Source: Caryophanales bacterium UBA1737
GTDB taxonomy: Bacteria > Bacillota_I > Bacilli_A > ML615J-28 > CAG-313
DNA length: 13,551 bases
Assembly: GCA_002315915.1 (NCBI GenBank)
Contig: DCIB01000020.1
Span: forward strand, 1 to 13,551
Direction of reading: 5' to 3'
Position 1 is the first letter of the stretch. Each line of letters opens with the position of its first letter. The position numbers were made by a program, and so were the translations under genes. A model generated the notes under the pieces. The model was not told the DNA's origin, did not search any database, and saw only the letters and a list, made by a program, of their open reading frames with translations. This document shows positions 1 through 5,935 of this stretch, one piece after another.

Positions 1-27
1 TATTAATCCAAAATTATTTTAAAAATT

Positions 28-171
28 ATGCTGAAGATTAGATTTTATAATACTTCTAATTCTTGGTGGTATTTCTCAGTTAATTATGAAAAAGGACATT
101 GGCTTTATTTTGAATTCTTTGGTTATGGATTAGCATTTTATTGGGGAAAAAATGCCAAATATATCCCTTAA
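28..171 (+). CDS. 47-aa aromatic-rich small protein, unknown
   Basis: I do not recognise this protein. It opens with MLKIRFYN and is unusually rich in Trp, Tyr and Phe: a SWWYFS motif near residue 13, then HWLYFEFFGYG and FYWG further on. It ends in KYIP with a TAA stop. There is an in-frame stop upstream at 4-6, so the ATG at 28 is the only reasonable start. It has no clear signal peptide, and the aromatic clusters look more like a compact beta-sheet than a membrane helix. It lies 15 nt before the peptidyl-tRNA hydrolase gene on the same strand and probably shares its transcript. It could be a chance frame, but the strong amino-acid bias and the operon position argue for a real gene. Confidence 0.6.
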   Translation: MLKIRFYNTSNSWWYFSVNYEKGHWLYFEFFGYGLAFYWGKNAKYIP

Positions 172-186
172 TGCCCTTATTAATAT

Positions 187-642
187 ATGAGTAAAGTAAA
201 ACAAGTAATAGTAGTTATTAAAGAGTACGCAGATAAGTATAGAGGTAAAATGATGGCCCAGGTTTGTCATGCTTCATTAGGATCATTATTAAAGATGTTC
301 CAAAAAGAGAAGTGTGAATTTGTATCAGGTGGTGCATTTGAACCGGGACAACCACATTTTAGATACTCAGTTGAATTTAATGAAGGATCTTGTTTGGATG
401 AATGGCTTAACGGTATATTTACAAAAGTAGTACTGTATGTAGAAACTGAAGCTGAATTATTAGAGCTAGTAAAAAAATTAGAGGATGAGACTATATTTCC
501 TTATCCAATTCCCCATGCTTTAATAACTGACTCAGGATTAACCGTATTTCATGAACAACCTACAATAACATGTTTAGGTATTGGTCCATGGAATTCAGAT
601 GAAATTGATAAAGTAACAAAAGATCTAAAAGTCTTAAAGTAA
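187..642 (+). CDS. pth2: Peptidyl-tRNA hydrolase, Pth2 family
   Basis: The protein has 151 aa. Pth2 enzymes hydrolyse the ester bond between tRNA and a peptide in peptidyl-tRNA dropped from ribosomes, recycling tRNA in the cytoplasm. The family pattern is clear: an N-terminal strand VKQVIVV, then GKMMAQVCHAS (Lys21, Gln25, His28), which matches the GKxxAQxxHA signature. VVLYVETEAELLELV follows, then HALITDSGLTVF with the conserved Asp115, the strand ITCLGIGP (128-134), and the end IDKVTKDLKVL, matching the usual IDKxTxxLKLL. Length is slightly above the typical ~115-120 aa core because of an insertion around residues 38-70. Pth2 is the archaeal/eukaryotic type, uncommon in bacteria and distinct from bacterial Pth. 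The stop overlaps the next ATG (TAATG), so the two genes are probably translationally coupled. A tRNA gene lies about 0.9 kb downstream. Confidence 0.92.
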   Translation: MSKVKQVIVVIKEYADKYRGKMMAQVCHASLGSLLKMFQKEKCEFVSGGAFEPGQPHFRYSVEFNEGSCLDEWLNGIFTKVVLYVETEAELLELVKKLEDETIFPYPIPHALITDSGLTVFHEQPTITCLGIGPWNSDEIDKVTKDLKVLK

Positions 643-965
643 TGTTAAAGAAAAAATGGGAAAGATTACAAGAAGGAGAAACTTTTGTAACTTCTGAAAA
701 AGGAAATTCTATGACTCCTTTAATATTAAGTGGACAAAAACATGTACTAGCTCCAAGTTCTATAGAAGAAGTTGAGGTAGGCGATATAGTTTATGCAAAA
801 GTACATGGTAGGTTTTTTACACATTTAGTCAAAGCAAAAAATGAAGATCGCGGAGTACTAATTGGAAATAATCATGGACACAATAATGGCTGGACAAAAT
901 CAATCTTTGGAAAAGTTATAAAAATTCTAAAAGAAGGTGAAGTTTGGCCTAATAATGATAAATAA
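642..965 (+). CDS. Small S24/S26-like serine peptidase domain protein
   Basis: The protein has 107 aa and resembles the LexA/signal-peptidase fold. The key segment is EKGNSMTPLILSGQ with the predicted nucleophile Ser23, followed by EEVEVGDIVYAKV (44-54) and FFTHLVKA with His61. The order G-x-SM-P, GDIV, x-H-x-V matches S26 peptidases of the archaeal/ER type, which use His where bacterial enzymes use Lys. The later IGNNHGHNNGW segment sits where the family has its third conserved stretch, but the usual Asp is not obvious. There is no membrane segment, so it is not a normal signal peptidase. It may be a self-cleaving regulator or a degenerate peptidase-fold protein. It starts on the TAATG overlap with the Pth2 gene and ends 5 nt before the lipoprotein gene. 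Confidence 0.7.
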   Translation: MLKKKWERLQEGETFVTSEKGNSMTPLILSGQKHVLAPSSIEEVEVGDIVYAKVHGRFFTHLVKAKNEDRGVLIGNNHGHNNGWTKSIFGKVIKILKEGEVWPNNDK

Positions 966-970
966 AAGAA

Positions 971-1432
971 ATGAAAAAAGTATTATTTAATTTGGTAGCT
1001 ATTCTAGGAATGGCTATTATGTTCACTTCATGTGAAAAAACAGATTTTAAATTTCAATTTGCTGTAGATGGTTTTGTAAATGATACAGAAGCAACTGGAA
1101 TTACATCAGAATTTCAAGCTAATGTCGGGAATGAAACTGTATTTGAATTTGCCAATTCTGCAGATAGTGTTTATACATTAGATGCTCCTGAGGCAGAAAA
1201 AGCAAGTCAATGGGTAGATGATTATACACATGAATTCTTGAAAAATAATTTTAGTAATTCATGCAAATACTCTGTTCATATAAAGGGATATGTAACTGAA
1301 TCGTATACCGGAATGATATTTGCAGTAGATAGAGTAATAACAAATGATGATTCTACAAAAGTTTTATTAGATCAAAAATTTGGTACTACTCAAATAAATT
1401 ATACTGATTCTCTTTTAGATTCAGTCCAATAA
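971..1432 (+). CDS. Lipoprotein with lipobox, phage cargo
   Basis: The protein has 153 aa. The N-terminus is a lipoprotein signal: MKK, a hydrophobic stretch (VLFNLVAILGMAIMF), then T-S-C with Cys21 as the predicted lipidated residue, directly followed by EKTD. A Ser before Cys and charged residues after it are typical of Bacteroidota lipoproteins. The mature part (about 132 aa) is rich in Thr, Asp, Asn and aromatic residues and looks beta-rich, with segments such as FKFQFAVDGFVND and KYSVHIKGYVTES. No enzyme motif is visible. It is the last gene of the operon, 5 nt after the peptidase-like gene. Some phage lipoproteins block receptors against superinfection; that role here is only a guess. 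The lipoprotein assignment itself is strong. Confidence 0.85.
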   Translation: MKKVLFNLVAILGMAIMFTSCEKTDFKFQFAVDGFVNDTEATGITSEFQANVGNETVFEFANSADSVYTLDAPEAEKASQWVDDYTHEFLKNNFSNSCKYSVHIKGYVTESYTGMIFAVDRVITNDDSTKVLLDQKFGTTQINYTDSLLDSVQ

Positions 1433-1444
1433 TTTAAAAATCCA

Positions 1445-1499
1445 ATACCTATCATGAAAATGGATTTGTCGATAATAATTAGGTATAAATAATCGACAA
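1445..1499 (+). other. Interleaved inverted repeats, possible H-type pseudoknot before tRNA
   Basis: ATACCTA (1445-1451) can pair with TAGGTAT (1480-1486), and TTGTCGAT (1466-1473) with ATCGACAA (1492-1499). The arms are interleaved (a-b-a'-b'), which is the topology of an H-type pseudoknot. The second stem ends one base before the first base of the tRNA. A TATAAATA string lies at 1484-1491, so part of this could also be promoter or operator DNA. No function is shown. Confidence 0.4.
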
Positions 1500-1500
1500 T

Positions 1501-1587
1501 GGAGATATGGGTGAGTGGCTTAAACCAACAGTTTGCTAAACTGTCGATCTTTAAAAGGATCCACTGGTTCGAATCCAGTTGTCTCCG
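1501..1587 (+). tRNA. tRNA-Ser(GCU)
   Basis: A complete class II tRNA cloverleaf can be folded. The acceptor is GGAGATA/TGTCTCC (1501-1507 with 1580-1586) and G1587 is the discriminator base. The D stem is GGT/ACC. The anticodon stem ACAGT/ACTGT closes the loop TTGCTAA, with anticodon GCT at 1535-1537. The long variable arm has a GATC/GATC stem. The T arm is ACTGG/CCAGT with loop TTCGAAT. The long variable arm and the anticodon both indicate serine, reading AGU/AGC codons. CCA is not encoded; the next bases are CT and then the ATG of the following gene. Confidence 0.96.
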
Positions 1588-1589
1588 CT

Positions 1590-1937
1590 ATGAATAATAT
1601 TAATTATAATGATATAGTAGAACTAAGCAATAAATTATATACCGGAGAAAATATAAAACTAACAGATGATGAATGCTTAGAATTATCAGACCTATTTAAA
1701 AAGTCTGAAGATTTTGAAAATGCAATGCAGCATTATTTTAAAGAATTTGAAGATACCGGTATAACAGAGGATGAGAAAAAATTTATAGAATCACATATTT
1801 TTTCCTTCGAGTTTTATATCATAAAAGATAATATATATCTAATTATAGATGAAAATAAATTAGATACTTCCTTAATAAAACAAACTGAGGAATTTAAAGA
1901 TAAATTTTATAATATTTTACAAAGAAAGAAAAAATAA
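1590..1937 (+). CDS. 115-aa acidic protein starting right after tRNA-Ser, unknown
   Basis: I do not recognise this protein. It begins MNNINYNDIVELSNKLY and is acidic and helical, with LTDDECLELSDLF and ENAMQHYFKEFEDTGITEDEKKF. A hydrophobic IYLIIDENK segment follows around residues 80-90, and the tail is basic (LQRKKK). The frame stays open upstream to 1533, but that extension would translate tRNA sequence, so the ATG at 1590 is chosen. The start codon is only 2 nt after the tRNA 3' end. After tRNA 3' processing the message would have almost no leader, or else it is made from an uncharacterised promoter. A strong hairpin terminator follows the stop directly. Confidence 0.75.
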   Translation: MNNINYNDIVELSNKLYTGENIKLTDDECLELSDLFKKSEDFENAMQHYFKEFEDTGITEDEKKFIESHIFSFEFYIIKDNIYLIIDENKLDTSLIKQTEEFKDKFYNILQRKKK

Positions 1938-1969
1938 AAAGAAGGTTTAATACCTTCTTTATTTTTTTT
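1938..1969 (+). terminator. Convergent hairpin terminator
   Basis: A perfect 9-bp stem, AAAGAAGGT/ACCTTCTTT (1938-1946 with 1952-1960), with a TTAAT loop, is followed by A and eight T. The opposite strand is also T-rich after the stem, so it can serve both the + gene ending at 1937 and the - gene ending at 1968, whose stop codon lies in the T tract. Confidence 0.85.
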
Positions 1970-2684
1970 AAATGATTAATATATTTTTTAATATAGAAAC
2001 CATCTCTTGCTTCTCTTCTATTTTTTCTAAATTCATATTATTTTCTCTATTTTCTATGAATTCTTTGTAAACTATTTCATACCAGTCTGGATTTAATTTA
2101 TATAATGAATAATAAGTACTAAATGTCTTCTTAAATGGGTATGGATTCCACCAGCCAAAGTTATCAACATATTCTCTTAAGTAATTCTCAACTATAGATA
2201 ATCGCTCAAGATACTCATAACATAAATTTCTTAGTATAGTAATTTCCTCATTCTCTAAATGTGGCTTAAGAAGATCAATAAACTCACTTCTATTATATTC
2301 ATTAAAAGAACCGTCATCTGGTAATATTAGATCTCTTACATCAATAAAAGAACCCAATATTTTACAACCTTTAATATCAATTAATCCTTTATTTTCTGTA
2401 AATTCAATATCCTTTGGGTATACTTTATCTACTCCAATAGAACTGAAATCAATCGTCAAACCATATATCTTATTACAGACTCTACTACAGTCTGGATATA
2501 ATGACTTTAATTTTTCAGGGATAAGATACTTTTTATATAGATCTTCTAAATAGTTTGCAATTCTTTTATTATATTTATCTAGATGAAGTCTCTCTTTCTC
2601 TCTCTGTTTTAATTCTTCATATAAGAATCTCTTTTCAAACAGTACTAACTTCTCATTTCTAACACTTTCATCAAACTTAATCAT
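1968..2684 (-). CDS. 238-aa hypothetical protein
   Basis: I do not recognise this protein. The N-terminal ~65 residues are highly charged and probably helical or coiled (ELKQREKERLHLDKYNKR). Next comes a segment with two cysteines (YPDCSRVCNKIYG, around residues 64-76) and a more beta-like part with DIEFTENKGLIDIKG and ILGSFIDVRDLILPDDG. The C-terminal half is aromatic and helical (YVDNFGWWNPYPFKK, KLNPDWYEIVYKEF) and ends in a hydrophobic VSILKNILII. No signal peptide or known catalytic motif is seen. Its ATG overlaps the stop of the upstream gene (ATGA), so the pair is probably translationally coupled. The same-strand neighbour has a similar LKxLYP peptide, which is too little to claim homology. 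Confidence 0.8.
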   Translation of the reverse strand: MIKFDESVRNEKLVLFEKRFLYEELKQREKERLHLDKYNKRIANYLEDLYKKYLIPEKLKSLYPDCSRVCNKIYGLTIDFSSIGVDKVYPKDIEFTENKGLIDIKGCKILGSFIDVRDLILPDDGSFNEYNRSEFIDLLKPHLENEEITILRNLCYEYLERLSIVENYLREYVDNFGWWNPYPFKKTFSTYYSLYKLNPDWYEIVYKEFIENRENNMNLEKIEEKQEMVSILKNILII

Positions 2685-3241
2685 ATTATATTATATAATT
2701 CGGGATATAAATTTTTTAATTCATTAACATCATTAACTTTATTTAAAAAAGATAATAAATAGTTAATCTTATTAATGATATTATTTTTTTTAGAAGTTAT
2801 TTTAATTATATAATCTAAAAAGCTATTAAATTTATCTTTATTTAATACTTTTTCTAAAAATATAATATCATTTATTGTTATTGTATGATTGTTATTAAAT
2901 AGAATTATAAAATTTTCTTCTTCTGTAAAATCAGTAAATAAATCTAAATATTTTCTATAAACATAAGGATAATATTGATATTTCTCTATTTCATAATTCC
3001 TATGTTTTTTAAAATATGGATTTAATTCAGTAATTATATAATCTAATCTTATATAATTCTGTTTAATAACCATGTTTGGAAATTCTTTGACAAATTCTCG
3101 CTCTTTATCAGTTAATATGTCATTCGATATTTCTTTCAACAATTTCTTAAAAACTTTCACATCTTGTACATACTGTTTATACTCTACTAAATTTAATAAA
3201 ACAGTAGTACAAATCTCTTCTATTTGTTTATTTGTTAACAT
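2681..3241 (-). CDS. 186-aa helical hypothetical protein
   Basis: I do not recognise this protein. It is extremely AT-rich, with Ile, Asn, Lys and Tyr dominating. Predicted helices include MLTNKQIEEICTTVLLNLVEY and VFKKLLKEISNDIL; the end is LKNLYPELYNII. The open frame continues upstream to 3343, but that stretch has no coding character and would cover two promoter-like motifs and the start of the divergent gene, so I place the start at the ATG at 3241. A CCTTATAAATG motif lies only 2 nt before this ATG. The message may therefore be nearly leaderless, or the true start may be a non-ATG codon further in. The gene ends in TGA overlapping the ATG of the next gene. Confidence 0.7.
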   Translation of the reverse strand: MLTNKQIEEICTTVLLNLVEYKQYVQDVKVFKKLLKEISNDILTDKEREFVKEFPNMVIKQNYIRLDYIITELNPYFKKHRNYEIEKYQYYPYVYRKYLDLFTDFTEEENFIILFNNNHTITINDIIFLEKVLNKDKFNSFLDYIIKITSKKNNIINKINYLLSFLNKVNDVNELKNLYPELYNII

Positions 3242-3243
3242 AT

Positions 3244-3254
3244 CATTTATAAGG
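3244..3254 (-). promoter_or_regulatory. Promoter-like motif CCTTATAAATG
   Basis: This minus-strand copy of the recurrent CCTTATATATG-type motif lies 2 nt before the ATG at 3241. It faces away from the plus copy at 3284. The spacing is much shorter than at the other copies. Confidence 0.4.
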
Positions 3255-3283
3255 ATTAAAATGCCTCTAATTTCCTTTTTGAA

Positions 3284-3294
3284 CCTTATAAATG
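3284..3294 (+). promoter_or_regulatory. Promoter-like motif CCTTATAAATG
   Basis: This copy has the same 11-base sequence as the minus-strand copy at 3244-3254. It lies 19 nt before the ATG at 3314, within the spacing range seen at the other units (19-26 nt), so it plausibly marks the start of this operon. Confidence 0.5.
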
Positions 3295-3313
3295 AAAATA
3301 AATCTATAATAAT

Positions 3314-3949
3314 ATGAATAGTAATATATTTAAACGAACACAAACTGATTTAATTATTACAGAAGAAGACTATATTACTGGTTTTCTTTATGTCTTGTGC
3401 TATTTAATAAATGAATTAAAAAAATTATTAGAAAAAGAAAATCGATTCTTCGGTATAGTAATCTCATATATGAATAGTATAGAGGAGGCTTATAAAAAGA
3501 TACTTCCAAATATAGATGAAGATAGTGAAATTATATATCAAAAAATTTTCTATCTCCATAAACCAACTATTATAAAAGAGTATAGAAAATTATGTAGAAG
3601 ACATGTAACCAAAGCAGATAGCATGATTTCTGTTATAAAGAAAATATTAGATATATTATCTGAATATCAAGATCATGAATATCATAAAGAAATAAAAACT
3701 TTAAATAAAGTAATAACTAAGCTTTATGATAATATCAAAAATTCTGGTAAAAAATCTAAAATGACCTATCTAGTACAATCATTTAAAAAATTTATTGAAT
3801 TAGGTCAAGTAGGAAAAAAATGCCTAAATAAATTTTCCATACTAGAAGAAGATGAAAAACGTGAGAAAAAACCAATAGAAGATTCTGGCGTTAGAATAGA
3901 TGATTATAGCGATGCAAAAATAAAAGAAATAGAATGGACAGTAAAATAA
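3314..3949 (+). CDS. 211-aa helical hypothetical protein
   Basis: I do not recognise this protein. It is almost wholly helical in appearance. An N-terminal part has a mildly hydrophobic GFLYVLCYLINELKKLL (residues 23-39). A middle part is rich in Lys and Glu (YRKLCRRHVTKADSMISVIKK). The C-terminal tail is strongly charged (EEDEKREKKPIEDSG and on to the end). No known catalytic motif is visible and the hydrophobic stretch is too weak to call a membrane segment. It is preceded at 19 nt by a promoter-like motif. Its end overlaps the next gene by 16 nt, so the two form a small operon closed by a terminator at 4155. Confidence 0.8.
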   Translation: MNSNIFKRTQTDLIITEEDYITGFLYVLCYLINELKKLLEKENRFFGIVISYMNSIEEAYKKILPNIDEDSEIIYQKIFYLHKPTIIKEYRKLCRRHVTKADSMISVIKKILDILSEYQDHEYHKEIKTLNKVITKLYDNIKNSGKKSKMTYLVQSFKKFIELGQVGKKCLNKFSILEEDEKREKKPIEDSGVRIDDYSDAKIKEIEWTVK

Positions 3950-4146
3950 AAAAAGCTCAAGCACTAATAATAGGCGATATTGAGTTAAATTGTAATTGTG
4001 ATGACTTAACAATAGAAGATTTAAATATTTCACATATAGGCTTTGGTCAGATTATATTAGATAAATTTGATATAATTATATATGATGGAAAGAAAGGTAC
4101 AAAATTACTAAAGTCTACATATACAAAGACTGGTGTAATAAAGTAA
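3934..4146 (+). CDS. 70-aa hypothetical protein
   Basis: I do not recognise this protein. It has a lysine-rich start (MDSKIKKAQ), a strand-like ALIIGDIELNCNCDD containing two cysteines in CNC, and a second strand-like part QIILDKFDIIIYDGKKG. It ends in a Lys/Thr-rich tail. It looks like a small beta-rich soluble protein. The start overlaps the upstream gene by 16 nt in another frame, which fits compact phage packing. The stop is 8 nt before a strong terminator stem. Confidence 0.65.
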   Translation: MDSKIKKAQALIIGDIELNCNCDDLTIEDLNISHIGFGQIILDKFDIIIYDGKKGTKLLKSTYTKTGVIK

Positions 4147-4154
4147 AAAATAAT

Positions 4155-4192
4155 AACCTAAGGTAGAATTAAATCTACCCTAGGTTTTCTTT
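4155..4192 (+). terminator. Convergent hairpin terminator
   Basis: AACCTAAGGTAGA (4155-4167) pairs with TCTACCCTAGGTT (4174-4186) over 13 positions around an ATTAAA loop. There is one A-C mismatch in the + RNA, which becomes a U-G wobble in the - RNA. T-rich tails lie on both sides. It separates the + operon ending at 4146 from the - gene ending at 4209. Confidence 0.85.
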
Positions 4193-4208
4193 TTATTGAT
4201 AGTAAAGA

Positions 4209-5240
4209 TTAATTGCAGTAATCTACAATAATTTTTCCATCCTTTTCTTCAAAGTAATATGACCAATCTGGCTCACCATCGTCATTCAACGTATTCACCA
4301 TTACATGTTCATATCTAACTTCTTTACCTGAACTCTCATCTCGTAAAACAACTAAGTTTTCTACAAGCCATTTAATGCTTTTTACGGCACTCATCAGGTT
4401 AATCCCAAATTGATGCTGATCTGCATCAGCTATTGGGAAAGATACTCTGTATACTAGATTAAAGACGAATCCTCGATCTAGTCGTACATCCTCAAGATTC
4501 AAATCTGTTTTTTCGCAAATCCAATTTACGAAAATTTCAGCTAAATCTGAAGGTAATTGCCCTTTTTCATTATCATCACAAGCTAACTGAACTTCTTCAT
4601 AGAACTTAGTTAAGCCATCATGACGATCATCGGCATAATCACCGTAAAGATCAGAATCAAGTTTCAGAGTTTTAGAAATATACTCTGAACTATCCTCAAT
4701 CTCTGGATCATAGTCAGGATTAAGATATGAAAACATAAATAATCCTTCCAACTTTGTATGAGGTTTTTGATACTTTACAAACTCATCATTTATATGAGCT
4801 GCTGCATCATTAAACGCTCTGATATAATCGCCAATTCTTGGCGCTTTATAACTCTTGATAACATAATTTGGAATCTCAAACAAGAAATCCAAATATCTTT
4901 TATTACCATTTGTTACTTCACTGACATGAATTAATGTGTCACCACAATTTAAACATTGATCAATATCAATGGTATCCATGTCAACTTCTGAGTTATATCG
5001 AAGACAACTATAAATTGCCTTTGCTAAAGGCGTACCATTGTCCTCTTCCTCATTAATCATGGTATTATCCAAATTATCTTTGGATACACCAATCTCTTTG
5101 AGCTCATCAGCTATTCTTTTCTCACTCGCCTCAATAGCTGATAATTCCTTTTTATAGGATTTTCTGAACCACCAGATAATACCTCCGGTAGCTGCGGCAG
5201 CTAAAAGGATTCCACCACCAATTTTTAAACCTCTATTCAT
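4209..5240 (-). CDS. 343-aa N-terminally membrane-anchored acidic protein
   Basis: I do not recognise this protein. It starts MNRGLKIGGG and has one clear membrane segment at about residues 7-26 (GGILLAAAATGGIIWWF), followed by a basic RKSYKKEL and a short coiled region (AIEASEKRIADELKEIG). The long remainder is acidic and soluble, with a CLNCG pair, KAPRIGDYIRAFNDAAAH, and repeated DxD/EE stretches (DSSEYISK, YGDYADDRHDG). By the positive-inside rule the large domain may be cytoplasmic, with the short N-terminus outside. The gene is clearly richer in G+C than the flanking unknown genes. It is the last gene of a minus-strand cluster of membrane proteins, 46 nt after the 83-aa gene. No enzymatic motif is identified. 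Confidence 0.85.
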   Translation of the reverse strand: MNRGLKIGGGILLAAAATGGIIWWFRKSYKKELSAIEASEKRIADELKEIGVSKDNLDNTMINEEEDNGTPLAKAIYSCLRYNSEVDMDTIDIDQCLNCGDTLIHVSEVTNGNKRYLDFLFEIPNYVIKSYKAPRIGDYIRAFNDAAAHINDEFVKYQKPHTKLEGLFMFSYLNPDYDPEIEDSSEYISKTLKLDSDLYGDYADDRHDGLTKFYEEVQLACDDNEKGQLPSDLAEIFVNWICEKTDLNLEDVRLDRGFVFNLVYRVSFPIADADQHQFGINLMSAVKSIKWLVENLVVLRDESSGKEVRYEHVMVNTLNDDGEPDWSYYFEEKDGKIIVDYCN

Positions 5241-5279
5241 ATTCTTCTAAATTTGAGAGTTTATTTTTATCCTATTTGC

Positions 5280-5298
5280 CAAAGATCTAATATCTTTG
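5280..5298 (-). other. Intercistronic hairpin over a TAG stop codon
   Basis: CAAAGAT (5280-5286) and ATCTTTG (5292-5298) form a 7-bp stem with the loop CTAAT; the TAG stop of the 83-aa gene lies in the loop region. No T run follows, so it is not a normal terminator. It could affect mRNA stability or coupling to the 343-aa gene, or be chance. Confidence 0.4.
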
Positions 5299-5538
5299 AC
5301 GATTACCATGATGACTATCGCCACCATTACCTTTTCCACCTGGTTTCCCAAATAGAAAGTCAAGACCGAATATTACGGCCGTACCAAGAGCAGCGATACA
5401 GGTCAAACCTGCTGCTATCTTTGCACCTGGACCTTTAATAAAGTCCTTCGTATGGCGGAAATTATTTTGATCGATTCCACCATTTCTCAGCTGTTTAGAG
5501 GCAGCCATGCCTTGTCCTAAAAACTTGTCCATAAACAT
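5287..5538 (-). CDS. 83-aa membrane protein with LDFLFGK motif and Gly-rich tail
   Basis: I do not recognise this protein. It has a short soluble N-terminus (MFMDKFLGQGMAASKQ) and one membrane segment at about residues 40-58 (KIAAGLTCIAALGTAVIFG). The peptide LDFLFGK (59-65) follows immediately, and then a Gly/His-rich tail (PGGKGNGGDSHHGNRQRY). The LDFLFGK peptide, also just after a hydrophobic segment, recurs in the 88-aa protein at 8745-9011. The ATG shares a base with the stop of the upstream 59-aa gene (TAATG), which indicates coupling; a second ATG at 5532 is a possible alternative start. The stop is TAG, the only TAG stop among the genes here. The gene is GC-richer than the window average. 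Confidence 0.8.
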   Translation of the reverse strand: MFMDKFLGQGMAASKQLRNGGIDQNNFRHTKDFIKGPGAKIAAGLTCIAALGTAVIFGLDFLFGKPGGKGNGGDSHHGNRQRY

Positions 5539-5717
5539 TAATGTTTTTTAGGGTTAATACTTAAATTTGCTTCTTTTCTCTCACGGATATCCCATGCCAG
5601 AGAAACACCAATACCTGCTGCGGTAGCTACAATAAGACCACCAACAAGCCACATACTAGCTTTACTAATCACATTCGTTGCTGCTTTGCAACCACTGTAA
5701 AATTTGTCATTTTTCAT
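5538..5717 (-). CDS. 59-aa single-span membrane protein
   Basis: I do not recognise this protein. It begins MKNDKFYSGCKAATNVISK and has one hydrophobic, Gly/Ala-rich segment at about residues 22-42 (MWLVGGLIVATAAGIGVSLAW). A charged DIRERKEA and a short tail (LSINPKKH) follow. Positive charges on both sides make the orientation unclear. It is the first gene of a coupled set: its TAA overlaps the ATG of the 83-aa gene. The leader before the ATG is a run of A with GTTT and has no Shine-Dalgarno sequence. G+C content is high for this window. It is short, but the hydrophobic pattern and the TAATG overlap make it convincing. Confidence 0.75.
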   Translation of the reverse strand: MKNDKFYSGCKAATNVISKASMWLVGGLIVATAAGIGVSLAWDIRERKEANLSINPKKH

Positions 5718-5935
5718 AAACTTTTTTTTGTTTATTGTTAATAATTCTAAATTTAATTAATTTTGTTAATATTTTCTCGAAATTAATTTTTAACGCTATT
5801 GGCTTAATATGCTATTTATAGACGCCAATTCGTCTTATATATAACCAAACCACTATAGATCATCTAAACCCACAATAAGATCTATAATAATCTAATTATA
5901 TACGTCAATTCCATAACCTAAAAATTAATAAAACA
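5718..5935. other. AT-rich spacer with two short inverted repeats
   Basis: I see no gene here. AGACG-CCAATT-CGTCT (5820-5835) and TATAGATC with GATCTATA (5854-5861 with 5879-5886) are inverted repeats. The spacer must hold the promoter for the operon starting at 5717, but there is no good copy of the CCTTATATATG motif. The repeats could be operators or RNA hairpins. Confidence 0.45.

Noticed and set aside
1533..1589. In-frame upstream extension of the 115-aa gene starting at TTG
   Set aside because: It would translate the anticodon loop to 3' end of tRNA-Ser; the ATG at 1590 is just outside the tRNA.
3242..3343. In-frame upstream extension of the 186-aa minus-strand gene
   Set aside because: It would cover both divergent promoter-like motifs and the start of the + gene at 3314, and it has no coding character.
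4862..4900. LDFLF string inside the soluble domain of the 343-aa protein
   Set aside because: It is followed by Glu, not Gly-Lys, and is not next to a membrane segment, so I treat it as chance and not as a third copy of the LDFLFGK motif.
5287..5289. Possible TAG recoding as seen in some gut phages
   Set aside because: The only TAG stop ends a plausible gene just before the next gene in the operon, and no gene contains in-frame TAG or TGA.
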